Assembly: GCA_009617715.1 (NCBI GenBank)
Contig: VTFK01000047.1
Coordinates: 248,001-312,000, forward strand
Source: Plectrocnemia conspersa
Lineage: Eukaryota; Arthropoda; Insecta; Trichoptera; Polycentropodidae
Length of the DNA stretch: 64,000 bases
Direction of reading: 5' to 3'
The number at the start of each line of letters is the position of its first letter. Position 1 is the first letter of the stretch. Positions 1-15,339 of the stretch are shown piece by piece. A program made the position numbers and the translations under genes. The notes under the pieces were generated by a model. It was not told the DNA's origin. It did no database searches and saw only the letters and a list, made by a program, of their open reading frames with translations.

Positions 1-87
1 GTTAAAAAAAATAAAAAAAAACAATTTACATATAATTTGCAAAATTGTATAATTCGAGTTTGATAAATAAAATATATTATTAAATTC

Positions 88-100
88 GCTTACCTCCTAG
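88..100 (-). other. Strong minus-strand splice donor
   Basis: Read on the minus strand this is CTAGGAG|GTAAGC, close to the ideal donor. A minus-strand exon would occupy positions from 94 upward, and its intron would run off the left end of the window. Confidence 0.35.
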
Positions 101-332
101 TTCGAGGCGCGTGTCCAATAGATAAAGGGCAATTTGCGTAATTGCTTATTGAAATTGTCACTGATAACGGCTTCGGTAGCACTGCTAATTGTTCGATATG
201 CAAATTTTCTTAAAATTGCTATTTGCTCGATCGTTGTCGGCTATCAAAAATGTATTATTATAATCCGCTCGATCGGTTGAGGTTTTAATGTCCTGTTCGT
301 TGATTGGATAAGAGCGGGCGTGCACCAAGTGA

Positions 333-366
333 TCAGTTCAGAGTTTGTACACAGACTGAAGAGACA
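333..366 (+). promoter_or_regulatory. Inr (333-338) plus DPE (362-366)
   Basis: TCAGTT matches the arthropod initiator, and AGACA matches the DPE consensus (A/G)G(A/T)(C/T)(A/C/G) at precisely +28. Both motifs are short, so chance is possible. The spacing match and the ATG-free leader downstream are what make it worth naming. Confidence 0.4.
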
Positions 367-607
367 ATCATCGCTTCGACATTCGTTAGACGCTGGTTCG
401 CGAAGCAAACCAACCGAAGAACTTTTTAACACGCGCCGCTCTCTGTCGACTTTCATTCTGACCCAGGAGAGCTCGACGAGCGGCAGGCGCCGAACGCTCC
501 GCGCTATATATTTTTGCCGTATAGCTCGTATTTTAGAAAATAACTTAACATAAGATCACACTTATCTGTTGTGTAAAATTGTAGTTATTAATATTTTAAA
601 ATAAATG

Positions 608-1605
608 AATTTATAAAAAAAATTATGATATTTTGTTTTGAGAATATGATGATTTTATGCAATTCACTTTTCATTCATTTTAACATCATTAAAAATAAAT
701 TAATTAATATTTGTATGTTGTATAAAAATATATCAATATATGATTAAGAATGAATTTAGGTATTCTAATCATAACAAGTTAATCATTTATAAATATTTAA
801 ACAGGGCCTAAAGTACATACAAACATAAAAATAACAATTATATAATTTCTTAATTTTAATAATATACAAAAAATAAGTAAAAGTAAAATAAATTTATAAA
901 TAAAGAGATACGAAACATGTAATTATATACGGTAACTATTTTAAAAGTAAATATTCTAGACTAGTACAAATGAAAGCGATATTTTACTCGATTAGCAACA
1001 CTGCCGTTTACGCTTAGATCCACGTAAAGTGGTCGTAGATGATCCGGAATAGAGTTTTTCTTGCAGTGTTTTTAAAATATCAAACTCAATTATTAATTGT
1101 GACAAGTTTTTTTTTGTGGATTCGTTTATTCTGTGCGAAATGAAAAACTGATCATTTTAATTTTAAGTTAAAATTAATTTGTACGATACGATATTTTGTA
1201 GCGTCCTCCATTGTTTGAAATACTGGTAAAGCAAAGTACTCCCTGTTAGAGAGTGCTCAGATATTCAGATCCGTATTTTTATCCCAGCGTATGATATAAT
1301 TACAAACACAATAGACCAGTGGTATAAGATATTGATTAATACCATAAAAACTTATCTTAGAAATACATATAGACTTTAGCGTTTTTATATTTCTATCGTT
1401 TTTAAGAGATGGATTAATGATTATTATATAATTATAGTTCCAATCGACCATCATAGATCAGATGTTCTTTATAATAAAAAAAAAATTATAGTGATGAATA
1501 ATTAAAATAAAATTAATCAAGGTAATGCATAGTGGCATTTATTGCTTTAAAGCTAGAATAATAGTTTATAATTAATAAAAAATATGTCACTAATTTTCAT
1601 ACTTT
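608..1605. other. AT-rich stretch, nothing recognised
   Basis: Very AT-rich, with homopolymer runs. A slightly more complex patch near 985-1050 and 1240-1300 shows no coding frame or motif that I can name. Confidence 0.6.
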
Positions 1606-1702
1606 GATTTCAGTCTGGTGTGCCACTACTCACTTAGTAGTTGTTGATTAAATTTTTTTACTGCGTTTTAAAGAATTGAGTTACCGCCTGTTATGTTTTA
1701 AT
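1606..1702 (+). repeat. Dispersed repeat family A, copy 1
   Basis: Begins GATTTCAGTCTG, then a CACTACT...CTTAGTAG segment, and ends near GTTATGTTTTAATAAG. The same order of words recurs at 1776-1880 and 14855-14960. This copy is the most diverged at its centre. It looks like the end of a short interspersed element, class unknown. Confidence 0.6.
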
Positions 1703-1775
1703 AAGTAAAATAAAATATATAAAAAGTTCACCAGTATACCAAATAAAATAAAAGTCTTTTAAATGATGTAAAAGT

Positions 1776-1880
1776 GATTTCAGTCTGATGTTTCACTACT
1801 TAATTAGTAGTAGTTAATTGTGTATTTTAATTACATTGTAACGCTTTAAACTAACGCATGTTATGTTATAAACCATTAAG
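1776..1880 (+). repeat. Dispersed repeat family A, copy 2
   Basis: Starts 170 bp after copy 1 in the same orientation, sharing GATTTCAGTCTG, CACTACTTA, TTAGTAGTAGTT, an ACATTGTAACGCT segment and GCATGTTATGTT. The head-to-tail pair may be a tandem duplication or two insertions. Confidence 0.6.
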
Positions 1881-2004
1881 ATTTACAATAAATAAACAAA
1901 TTCATTTCATTATTTGACAAATAAAATACTTTTTGAAATTGCTAAGGCTTGTTGAATTCTAGTCGCTTTTTTTTTGGGAATCACGCTCAAAAAAGGAGAG
2001 TCAT

Positions 2005-2075
2005 CTAACTGTTAAACAAGCTTGTAAGACATAGGATGTTTATGGCGATAGCCACAAGGAGGTTGAACAAATAAT
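2005..2075 (+). repeat. Possible repeat family B, diverged copy
   Basis: ATGGCGATAGCCACAAG at 2042-2058 resembles ATGGCGACAGCCACAG in the family B copy at 43505-43620, with weaker matches upstream. Similarity is short, so membership is tentative. Confidence 0.35.
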
Positions 2076-2491
2076 ATGGAATAAATTAGTCAATTTTTTT
2101 TCAAGTATGTGCCATTATACAGTTTTTATGTTATATATTGTGTCTGTATATTACAGTAAATGTATTTTATGATTGAATGTATATTTTTATTAGTATAAAT
2201 ATAATTTTACTTACTAAGCCAGTTAAAATTGATAAATAATTGCACTGATGTACATGTTAAAAAACAGATGATTTCACATCGTTTGACAAAATACCAAAAT
2301 ATTTAAAATAAATTATGACAAATCAAACCTTAAAGAATTCACCTAATGAGAGTCCAAAAACTAAAATAAGGTTTAGAACATTCATCAGGTTATGTTTATG
2401 TTTGGGTTTGAACAGCAAATAGACAATATACAACTGTCATATTATGTTTTATAGACATTTTAAAACAGCATATAATTTCACTAGCAACCAT

Positions 2492-2637
2492 CAGTTAAAT
2501 TATATTTTTGCTAGTAGAAATAAATATTTACTGGTGAAAATTTATTTAGATATAAATTCACTTATAGTAAATTTATATCTTAATACATTTTTAGTAGTGA
2601 TCGTATATTTTTCGCTAGCGAAAATATATTTTAACTG
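2492..2637. mobile_element. Foldback (MITE-like) element of about 146 bp
   Basis: The two halves are imperfect reverse complements of each other. The outer ends start CAGTTAAAT and, on the other strand, CAGTTAAAA, each followed by TATATTTT, then GCTAG. The inner part is a perfect 11-bp stem, AGATATAAATT (2548-2558) with AATTTATATCT (2570-2580), around an 11-nt loop. No coding capacity and no clear target-site duplication. This is the structure of a foldback MITE, here old and mutated. The family is not assigned. Confidence 0.6.
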
Positions 2638-4484
2638 AAAATACACATTCATTGTAACATAGTATATACTATGAATATATATAAGTGTATTTTTAAATGA
2701 GCGTATTTAGGTATGTTTGCACATATATATGTATGTGTATGATACAAGTATGTATTATAAATAAATTGACATCATGGCCCATTTAGAGTCTGTCAAAATA
2801 AATACATAAACAAATAGAAGGATCAGATGTCCCTGATAAACGCATATAAAAAATTGAATAGTACATTTTGATTACCAATCGAACAATTTTATGAGCAATG
2901 TTAGGAAGCAAAAAGAACTCTTGATGCTATTTTAATAAAACGGTTGAAAAAATATCAAAACCTTTTTTTTTGAATGTCAATAAATAGAAAATAAAACTTA
3001 TAATCTGGTTTAGAATTATTTTTTGGATTTTTATTAGTTTATCAAAGATTTATATTTTTTAATATTTTTAAAACAGCTTAAAGAGATTTGTACACGAGCA
3101 CGCTATGCAAAAAATGTATGTAAAACAAGAATGGTTGGTATTTGTATAGTCTTTTATACAATAATCTAAAAAAAACTAGATTTTTATTACCCCAGATTTG
3201 ATTACTTTATTTAATTACCAGATAAGAAATACAAGTATAAAATTAAAATATATATCCAACATATTTTATTTTTAAATAAATATTGTTAGTATAGGTTATT
3301 AAAAAAAAACAATTAAATAATGAAAACAATTATATATTATTAACCTTGAAATATAAAAGTAGAATAGTTCTTAAAAATGCTGTAAAATTATTTTAATCTT
3401 TTTATACAATGTTTATGGCTAAAATATTTTTTTAAATAAAATAAATTTCTACATAATTTTAGCCATACTTTTAATTGCATATTTTTTCTCTGCAATTTAC
3501 TTGCAATATAACACCCTAATCGATTACAAAATTAGTAAGATGAAGCACGTTATTAGTTACTATATCATTAAAACAAATAACAAAGATTGAAATCATTAGC
3601 AAGAATCATGTTGTATATTTAGCTTTTAATATTTTATGAAACTTAGATAAAAATCTATAAATTATATATAAAAATCATACGTTACACAGTAAACCTTAGG
3701 ATAATTTTTTTTTATTTTTCATTTAGAACTAAAATTTATACAATTTTTTTAAATCCATTTATATTACATAAAAAAAATTCAATGCGATATGAAGGTCCAG
3801 TTTATTTTATAAATAACATATTTTTAATAATATTTATATTCAATAACTTGGAATTTTTAAATAAATAATTACTTTTATATTTATTATTTTAAAATTGTGT
3901 AAAAATATTCATCACATACATAAATTAAAATAATAATTCTTGTAGCTACAAAGTCATGAGAAAACTACGGCTGTGCTTATTATACAATTAAATAAATAAT
4001 ACTGTAAAGGTAACATTTTACGACTATGTATAATATCCATTATTATTTTAATTATATTATATAATTTATAAGTGTATATTTGCGTTTTACCATACAATGT
4101 ATTTACTAATAATTAAAATACTAAAATTTATTGCTTAGGTGACATTTAAAAGTAAAAATAAATGATAAAATAAATAACAATAAAATATTAACCAAATTAA
4201 TTATTTTAAAAGTATGAAAATAAATAATCAAATATTTAATTTGTATTGCAAAACTATTTAAAAATTGAAATTATTTTTGTTAATAATATATATGTATCAT
4301 ATAAAAATAAAATACATATCTTAGTCTGACAATAATTAAGTAGATTTGGTATTTATAGATATAACATTTTGAAACCGGTTATACCCATTTATTTGAACAA
4401 AAAAAAGTAATAAAATCGATATCGTTAATTTATAGTTACAAAATTACACCTGTTCTCTAAATAAAATCTCAAATCCCATAGTTA
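2638..4484. other. AT-rich stretch, nothing recognised
   Basis: Extremely AT-rich. A 16-bp perfect palindrome CATAGTATATACTATG lies at 2658-2673, and an isolated AACCGGTT (Grainyhead-type word) at 4373-4380. No gene or repeat could be identified in the rest. Confidence 0.55.
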
Positions 4485-4665
4485 TCAATCAGTCTGAATG
4501 ATAATAACTTTGAACCTGTCCGCGGTGACATCACATAGCGTTTCGCAGAATTACAAAATTTACACAAGCTTTGTTGAACTAACTCGCGCTATTCTGAGCC
4601 AGACAATTTGCGAAACCTATAAAATATGCTCGTTTAGCTGTTAACTAACGACCGTTTGGTCGTAC
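4485..4665. promoter_or_regulatory. Non-AT-rich island with a TATAAAA box
   Basis: A compact higher-complexity block about 550 bp upstream of the trypsin start. It contains TATAAAA at 4618-4624 and a small hairpin ACGACC-GTTT-GGTCGT at about 4647-4662. It could be an upstream enhancer of the protease or the promoter of an unrecognised or lost transcript. No coding exon follows it directly. Confidence 0.3.
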
Positions 4666-5099
4666 GAATAAAAACTTGATACTGTTGTGATTTTTTTATG
4701 AAATCATACTTAAGAAATAATTATTATGAAAGGCATACAATACAAGTTTGGATAAATTATTATAATACGTACAACGATGCAATACTGCGTTTCAAAATAT
4801 TGCATTTCAATTGAATGATACACAATGCGAAAAAATATATTAGAGTTAACATAATATACTAAAAACGTACTTTAATTTAATATCCCTGGCTCTTGACACA
4901 GGTCTTACCTATGAATATGTTTTAAAGAAAGTCTGAATAATTAAAGTTTGCATTATATACGTACACACTATTCATAGTGTTGGAATAAATTACTTTAAAT
5001 TATATAGTGATAAAAAAATAAAAAATAAAGTAATATTTAAAGTAATTATGCATACAGTCGAAACATATGTTTAATATTCACAATCGCAGTACTTTTTAC

Positions 5100-5170
5100 T
5101 TATCGCTATTAAATTAATATATTTTCGTTCAACACAAAGATAACGCTACTGATATTTTCTTAGTATATAA
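5100..5170 (+). promoter_or_regulatory. Proximal promoter of the trypsin gene
   Basis: TATATAA at 5164-5170 lies 37 bp before the start codon, so transcription should begin near 5195, giving a very short leader typical of insect digestive protease genes. GATA-type words occur just upstream: TTATC at 5100-5104 and AGATAA at 5138-5143. GATA factors drive midgut genes in insects, so gut expression is a reasonable inference, not shown here. Confidence 0.65.
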
Positions 5171-5206
5171 ACTACAATATTTTCTCAATTTTTTACACTC
5201 ATCAAA

Positions 5207-8748
<3,542 letters not shown>

Positions 8749-8809
8749 TGAATTATTTTTAAAAATTAGCACCATCATTGAGGGAAAACTTAAATTTCTG
8801 TTGAAATAT

Positions 8810-8815
8810 AATAAA
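8810..8815 (+). terminator. Poly(A) signal AATAAA of the trypsin gene
   Basis: AATAAA lies 62 bp after the TAA stop, within an AT-rich tail, giving a short 3' UTR. Confidence 0.75.
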
Positions 8816-8848
8816 CACGTTTAAACTACACTAAATGAATTTTATTTT

Positions 8849-9400
8849 TACGACTTCTCATTACCGACATTCTCACTCGAAATAGCAATTCTACAATCAC
8901 GTTATATCAATTATATTTCGCCACATGGTAGTCAGTTCTGTGGATGATTGACGTGCGACTAGTTGACTTTTATCAATGTATTTAAGTTTAAGACACCGCA
9001 GTTAAACGCGCAGTTAATTTACATTATAAATTGATCTGTCACACGTATGATTTTCACTTTTGGGCGATTAGTTTTTTCACGTGTCCATCACCACTGTTAC
9101 GGCAAGCGATCAATCTCCATCAAATTTCGACCTCCAAAATGTAGTAGATGATTGATTATATGGTCACTGGAGGATTTTGACACATTACGAGCTTATAGAA
9201 GCCCGCCGTTTAGCTTGTTGTGATCTGATTCATAATAAGCTAAACGGCACTAAATTGACCTTTTCATTGCTAATACAAACATTTTTGTTTGATGCTCCAT
9301 TGGTTTGTACTTCACTAACGTCATTTGTGTATGTATTTTTAATCAATCAGTTGTATCAAACAATTAATCAAAGTAATTGATTCGTGTTGATATAAAAAAT
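8849..9400. promoter_or_regulatory. Higher-complexity island downstream of trypsin
   Basis: Unlike the AT-rich sequence after it, this block has balanced composition with homeodomain-type ATTA/ATCAAT words, a CACGTG at 9079-9084 and the clean hairpin at 9205-9248. No coding frame is convincing. A regulatory element is the simplest reading, unproven. Confidence 0.3.
9205..9248. other. Perfect 12-bp inverted repeat with 20-nt loop
   Basis: GCCGTTTAGCTT (9205-9216) pairs with AAGCTAAACGGC (9237-9248). The stem contains five G/C pairs in an AT-rich region, so it is unlikely to be compositional noise. It could be a structured RNA element, a cruciform or an inverted protein-binding site. Confidence 0.6.
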
Positions 9401-10429
9401 AAAACAACGGTACAAATATACTGAGGCCGGATAATTAGGTCTATTTAGTAAAAAAAAGTGTTAAATTGCATACATTACAACCACCAAGGCAATAATTTTA
9501 CTTTGCGTTTATTAAATTATATTTTAGGCATGGTTGCAAACCACATCATTCGTGAAAAAAGTATTATTAAGTTAAAAATATTAATAAAAACATTTTCAAA
9601 AATATACTTGACATACATTATAAACTAGTTCAAAAACTATAGATTAATCACTATACATAATAACTGAAATTGAAACTTAAGTTACTAATAATTAAGAAAA
9701 TGCATTGTAAATATAAAAAAAAAGTTATATCTCGCCGATAAGCGACTTTGTTAATTATTATTTAAATATATTTTAATGACTTATATTTAACAATTAAAAA
9801 AACGATTAAGTATATATATGTATTTATAAACACAAATCAATTTACAACTGTGTGAAGGCAAGTTTGATATGTTTCTTTTTCTTGGCGTTACGTTCCAGAA
9901 TGGACCTAGATTTACAGTCAGATAGAAACTTGAAGCAAGGAGGACGAAAATGATATTTAAGTATTTTTTGAAATTTCAGTAAAATGTACAAATATGAAGT
10001 TTAGCAATAAGCACCTAAGGATGTATCATCATTATTAATAATAAATAAATTAAGTTTAGGTTCGAATGTTTTGTCAAAAAATCATTTTTTCAAATACTAT
10101 TTGATAATATCTAAAATGCAAATCCTTTCAATAAAACTAATGGCGTAATCAAATTAAATTTGTAGTTAATAAATAGGTATAAGTATTGTTGAAAAAAAAT
10201 AGCAGTGTATTTAGAATACTTGGTATTCTTCTAAACTTGAAATGTAAATGTATATTAACATGTGTGACCTAAAAATATATTCACTAGACGTTTAACAAAT
10301 AAACGTAGTACTCGTTAGTAAACATTTACTGCACGTAATATATTCTAGTATAAAACCAATGCCTTGATGTTACATTCCCGATAATTTTATATAGAACACA
10401 AATGAAATTTATAGGTTCATTATAATAAT
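9401..10429. other. AT-rich stretch, nothing recognised
   Basis: No coding frame, repeat or motif cluster seen apart from a slightly more complex patch at about 9850-9945. Confidence 0.6.
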
Positions 10430-10780
10430 ACAACGTTATATTACATTACGTCTGACGGGTTTGTGTCTTTAAAGATATCGCGCGTTTATGTCAAACGAGG
10501 TGAACGCAGAAACGTGAGAAATATTGATGTTTTCGCGCGGTTCGCACATGAATGCGATTGTTGCAGTACGAAGGTCGGATAACAATTGAAACCCATAATA
10601 TTATGACTTATATAATAATGGTAAAATCATTCAGTAAGGCGTTATGACACGAACATTTTAAGTACGGTTACATTGCGTTATTATTACAATGTAATGATTT
10701 AATAAATCGAAACTAAATGAAGCGAGGACGAAAAATTGCCACTCTACTCCATTCAGAATATTTCAAAATTTGTGTTACAT
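10430..10780. promoter_or_regulatory. CpG-containing island, candidate regulatory element
   Basis: Contains ATATCGCGCG, TTTTCGCGCGG and GCGTTTATGTC (forkhead-like), with an AACAATTG Sox-like word. CpG dinucleotides are dense compared with flanks. No open frame of note. Confidence 0.3.
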
Positions 10781-12539
10781 TTAATTAATTACTTTTGCTA
10801 GTATGTGACAGTACAGTCCAATAAATTAGTCTATTTATAAATAAAACATTAAAAAATATTCCCAATATTGTATATTAACTTTATTATTCTAAACACGTGT
10901 CAAAGTTTTCCCACCCGTGTTTCACGCTTAATAATTAATTATGACATAATTTATACATTCACATCAGCAAATTAAAAATGTAACCTAATTTTTATTTGTT
11001 TCGCATTCTAAGGTGACTTGAACATTTATCTCATTGTGAGCTTAATCTAGGTTTGTTATATTGTATTAAAATCGGTACAGATTTTTTTGTCGATTTTCAA
11101 TTACTCTCCGAATAGCAGTTTGATAATAATGTGTTGCAGTTATCAAGTGTTAATGATTTGCATGTATCGTGATCGAACATTCGATTGATTACAATAGTGA
11201 GTTACATATCATTATTTTAAATGTGGGTTAAATGTCCGCCAAAGGTTTTATTGCTATACAGCGTTGTTACCTCACATGCGGTTAAAACACGCAATTGACG
11301 CTCAAATTTAAACCGTTGGCTATATTTTAAATGTATGCTTAAACGCTTTGCGGTTGGAATCCGCTGAGAGTGATCTATCATTATAATTTATTGAAAAAAA
11401 TATTATGTACAATTTATCAATTATTTTCCAATTAAATACGAGAAGTAAAATAATCACTGTGTTTTTATGACTTAGATTTTGACAATATATAATATACATA
11501 TGTTGTTAAATACATATTATGATGTTGATGACAATTAGTTGCTTTGATTTACTTAAAATAAAAATACAAATAAATAAACCAATTTTAATTAAGAAGTATT
11601 TTAAAATGTTGCCAATGTTAAAAAATAAAATATAGAAAAATTACATTTAATAAGGCCTTTTTTTCAAAAAAATATGTGGTTTTAAAAAACTTATATTGAT
11701 GTTTTTTTTTTAAATGTTAAAAGTTCATTTATATAAATGTAACTGGATAAAGAAATATAAATTTTAGCTGACGTAAACTGCAACTGTAATATTTTATTAA
11801 TACTATTCTTTAAAAAAAATAATACTTTTACTATAATATTTTAAATAGTAAAGGTCTATAGTACTTAGGTTAAATTATATAAATTGTTTTTTTATTATAT
11901 TTAGTACTTATTATTATTTTGCTAGATATAAATACTGCTGTGGAATATTTATGACAAAGTTCTGGTAATAAATATATTATATATAATTATATAAGTTTTT
12001 TATTAATGTAAATTACGACTTAATTTTTTATTTAATTTATATAATAGTGAATCTCGAACCTAAAATATATGTTATTTATTTTTTTAAATCAATTGGTTTG
12101 TTTAACACAATGTAATATCTAAAGAAATTAATATTAAAATAATGACTACATAATTTTCTGCTTTCATATATAAAATGGTGACTCTAATGCCTGTGTTTTT
12201 CAGAAACAATTAGTTAAACACAACGTAATATTTAGAACATATTTTGTGAAAAGCAGTTTTAAGATTTTTACATACATCTTTGTTATTATTTAATTTTATT
12301 GTTTCAAATACATTTTTATGATAATTTATAAATATATTTACGGTTAAAATGAATAAAAAATTCTTAAAATTTTATTGTACATCTATATTTAATTTACTCT
12401 AAACCTAATAAGAGCACGTGAAAATATAATATTTAAAACCATTACCTAAAAAAAATATTAAAACATCGCTCTATCAAATAACTAATCACATCCTATTAAA
12501 AAAGTATACTAATAATATTTTTTATTATACGTTTACTTT
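10781..12539. other. Mostly AT-rich; small island and a weak duplication
   Basis: About 11000-11390 is more complex and carries several ATTA words. TTTAACACAATGTAATAT near 12101 and TTAAACACAACGTAATAT near 12213 are an imperfect direct repeat about 113 bp apart. Otherwise nothing recognised. Confidence 0.45.
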
Positions 12540-12960
12540 ATTATTTTCGCAGAACGACCCTGACCAATAAAATATGTTAGTATCATATCTGATATTATGC
12601 TTTCTTTTACCACATTTACTTAATCCATCGCAATAAAATAACGTAACGTGACATGATACCTGGCCTTGACACATTCATTAACTGTAGCGTGTAACGATAA
12701 CTTTCATAATTTCAGTGTGTGCTAAAATCTATAATAATGCCTCGAGTTACGCGACAGTATTGACGTTAAATGATTAACGAACAGTAAACCGTTTTATGGT
12801 GATAATTATTGAAATCGATTTGCAGCCAATTCCCAAGCAGATTAATCATTCGGAAACTGTTCTCGTGAAATTGTTATCGATTTAGGCTTTCACCGCGGTC
12901 GATAAGACAAGCAAACAATGGTGTTAATAGTTACAATTTATAACGGTATAAATCATAATT
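12540..12960. promoter_or_regulatory. Island with ATCGAT and Sox-like words, candidate regulatory element
   Basis: Contains AAATCGATTT, TTATCGATTT, ATTAATCA, CACCGCGG and AACAATGG within about 130 bp (roughly 12800-12925). Such a mixture of distinct short sites in balanced sequence is enhancer-like. No coding frame. Confidence 0.3.
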
Positions 12961-12973
12961 GAGTTTCCTGATA

Positions 12974-12993
12974 ATATATGTATATACATATAT
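12974..12993. repeat. 20-bp perfect AT palindrome
   Basis: ATATATGTATATACATATAT is its own reverse complement. Low complexity, so probably incidental. Confidence 0.6.
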
Positions 12994-13229
12994 GTACATA
13001 TAATAAAATAAACTGTGTCTCAACCGATTTTTCCTTGAATTCAACGCGCAGTAAAATTTACGATCTTGTAAATTGTTCGATGCAATTTTGATAATGCTTA
13101 AATAAACAATATATTACTTACGGGTTTTTAATGATTCTAAGAACAATTTTAAATCATATAAAATAAATTTACCTTTTATGTACTATTATTTTCAAGCAAA
13201 AATATCAAATAAATTATATCACTTTTTCT

Positions 13230-13372
13230 GTAATATGATACTTTTATATCCTGTTATGGTATTTAATATTCCTTTTATGGTATTTTATATTACAATACTT
13301 TTATATCCCGTTATGGTATTTTATAATATGATACTTTTATGGTATTTTATGTTGCCATTATAGTATTTTATC
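13230..13372 (+). repeat. Degenerate tandem repeat, TATGGTATTTTATA-based
   Basis: ATACTTTTATATCC recurs at 13238 and 13295 (57 bp apart), with a truncated third copy at 13331. A shorter subunit TATGGTATTTTA occurs four times with small changes. A local minisatellite; the open frame across it is an artefact of the repeat. Confidence 0.7.
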
Positions 13373-13604
13373 TTTCTAAATTTATTGAAGAAATACACTT
13401 GTTCTTACATTGATTGATTTAAACGCTTTGATTTATATAATGACATAAAAATATATATTCAAAAATAATAATTTATTCTTCTATAATTTAGTTGTTTTTT
13501 TTTTTTGACGAAATTTAACTTTTATAGAAATTAGTAAGATCAATCAAAAATAAAATTATACAAAATCACTAATTTTAACCTACCAGACACAATAAAATTA
13601 AAAA

Positions 13605-13680
13605 ATCAGTTTTGAGCCCAGATATTTCGGATATCAGTCACCAACTATATAACTGATCTATCGTTCAGATCAAAAACTAA
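13605..13680 (+). repeat. Dispersed repeat family E, partial copy
   Basis: The minus strand reads CGATAGATCAGT then AGTTGGTGACTGATAT, matching the end words at 24860-24905 and 14560-14600. Only the terminal part of the family is present. Confidence 0.5.
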
Positions 13681-14554
13681 TAATTATAATAAAAATAAGC
13701 ATTATGTTGATTTTGTGTTATAAATAAATTTTAATTTTAATTTACGGTGTTAATAACGTAAAGTGTGATTTAATTTAGATTGATGTCTGAAAATAAAAAG
13801 AGTATTATTATAAATATAAATAGCAATATTTTGCAGTTATTTCGTAAAACAATCATATTATTATTTTTGAAAAATTAAAAGTAATATTTCTCATTGCAAT
13901 TTATCGACATATATTATCAATTTATAGATTAAGTCGCAGAAAAAATTTAAAACGATTCGTTTAGATGAGATATATAATCAATCAATAAGCGTAGAATAGA
14001 ATTTTATATTAGATTGACTTACTGATTTATGCATAGATTTAAATTAATTGAATATATAATTGCAATTTGTGTTATGATGTATACAAGAATTTTAAGTTAA
14101 ATCACAAATTTTCAATCCAAATAACTTACTCAAAAATTTCCTATACACAAATTAAAATTTATATTTTTTTTTTAAATTTTTGTAAACCAGAACAATTACT
14201 TTACAAACACAAACATGATTATAGTGTAATATTTTATTATTTACACAATACAAAAATAAATAAATACGTCATGATTGATTTTATACCAGAAGCAACAATA
14301 CCAACTAGATTTAAGATTTTAGAGTAACTGCATTTTGAGAATCTTAAACTGTAAAAAATCTGTTTTTTTAATCAGTTTTAAATAAACACAATATTTTTTT
14401 TATTTATAAATGCTTTAAAATAGTTAATTTGCTATTATTAAAAAATAGCTTTAATTCTAAAATTAATTTTAATTGCAACTTATAAATTAAAAAAATCAAA
14501 TAATACATTATTAATTGCCTTTAGTTTTCACGCAAAATAAGCCTTAACGACAAA
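13681..14554. other. AT-rich stretch, nothing recognised
   Basis: Open frames here are short, dominated by Lys/Asn/Ile/Tyr and without domain features, as expected by chance in such composition. Confidence 0.6.
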
Positions 14555-14790
14555 CCAATAGCATAAGTTGGTGACTAATACCAAATAGAACTAAGTTAAA
14601 ATATCATATGACCCCTGTTTTATTTTTTTAATTCTCTATCGTATCTGGGAAATCATACTTAATGATTATTATACTATTTTAATTCAGGTAGATCATTGCA
14701 GATTAGGTTTTCCTAGATTTTTTTTTGTTTCACGGAAAAATATTGAAATGAACAATTAAAATAAGATCGATATACGTCACGTATACCGAC
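14555..14790 (-). repeat. Dispersed repeat family E, fullest copy
   Basis: Reverse complement of the intron 4 copy at 7030-7200, matching in order over about 200 bp. It lies just before a family A copy, so two unrelated insertions sit side by side. Confidence 0.6.
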
Positions 14791-14854
14791 ATCTTGTTGC
14801 AATGCAAGGCTTTAAGTTTATAATTAATAAAATAGATATCACTGATTCACAGAT

Positions 14855-14960
14855 TATAATTTCAGTATGCTGTCCCACCACTTACTTAGTAGTAGTTTTT
14901 TATGTTTATTACATTGTTACGCTGTGAACCAACGCGTGGTATGTTGCAATGAAATGTTAT
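14855..14960 (+). repeat. Dispersed repeat family A, copy 3
   Basis: Shares TTTCAGT, CTTAGTAGTAGTT, ATTACATTGTTACGCT and AACGCGTGGTATGTT with the copies at 1606 and 1776. It is the least AT-decayed copy. Its tail TATGTTGCAATGAAATGT is found exactly, on the minus strand, at about 18464-18481. Confidence 0.65.
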
Positions 14961-15339
14961 CAAATTAATAAATTTAAAATAAATTATTTTACTAACATTA
15001 GTTTGCAATAAATATTTTTTTTTATTAATAAAAACTACCTAAATACCTTAAAACTCTTAAAACATAATAATTAACTTTAGGTTTGAACTTAAATAGCTTT
15101 AAACATAATTACATTTGAATAAAAAATATTTAAGTTCCAACACAGAATTTTTAAAAGAAAATTATAAACGAAAAACCAGAATAAAAAAAATTCACCTAAT
15201 TTAATAATAATAAAAATTAAAGCTAACCAAATCCAAATGTGTAGTTGTTCTCATACATAACTTTTTGTATAAAGGTACTATATTTAATCAAGCAACCTTT
15301 ATTAAGGTTAATCCATAATGACAAATAATACAGTTGCAT
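14961..15339. other. AT-rich stretch, nothing recognised
   Basis: No supported gene, repeat or motif. Confidence 0.6.

Larger units (their letters stand above)
85..604. promoter_or_regulatory. Candidate promoter / first-exon block at the left edge
   Basis: This block is clearly richer in G+C than its surroundings. On the plus strand an initiator-like TCAGTT lies at 333-338, and AGACA at 362-366 sits exactly at +28 to +32 relative to the A at 335, the fixed spacing of the arthropod downstream promoter element. No TATA box lies at the right distance upstream. From 335 to 604 there is no ATG on the plus strand, as in a non-coding leader. On the minus strand CTAGGAG followed by GTAAGC (100-88) is a strong splice donor, so a minus-strand exon ending at 94 is the competing reading. 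Both may hold. No downstream exon could be recognised for either. Confidence 0.4.
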
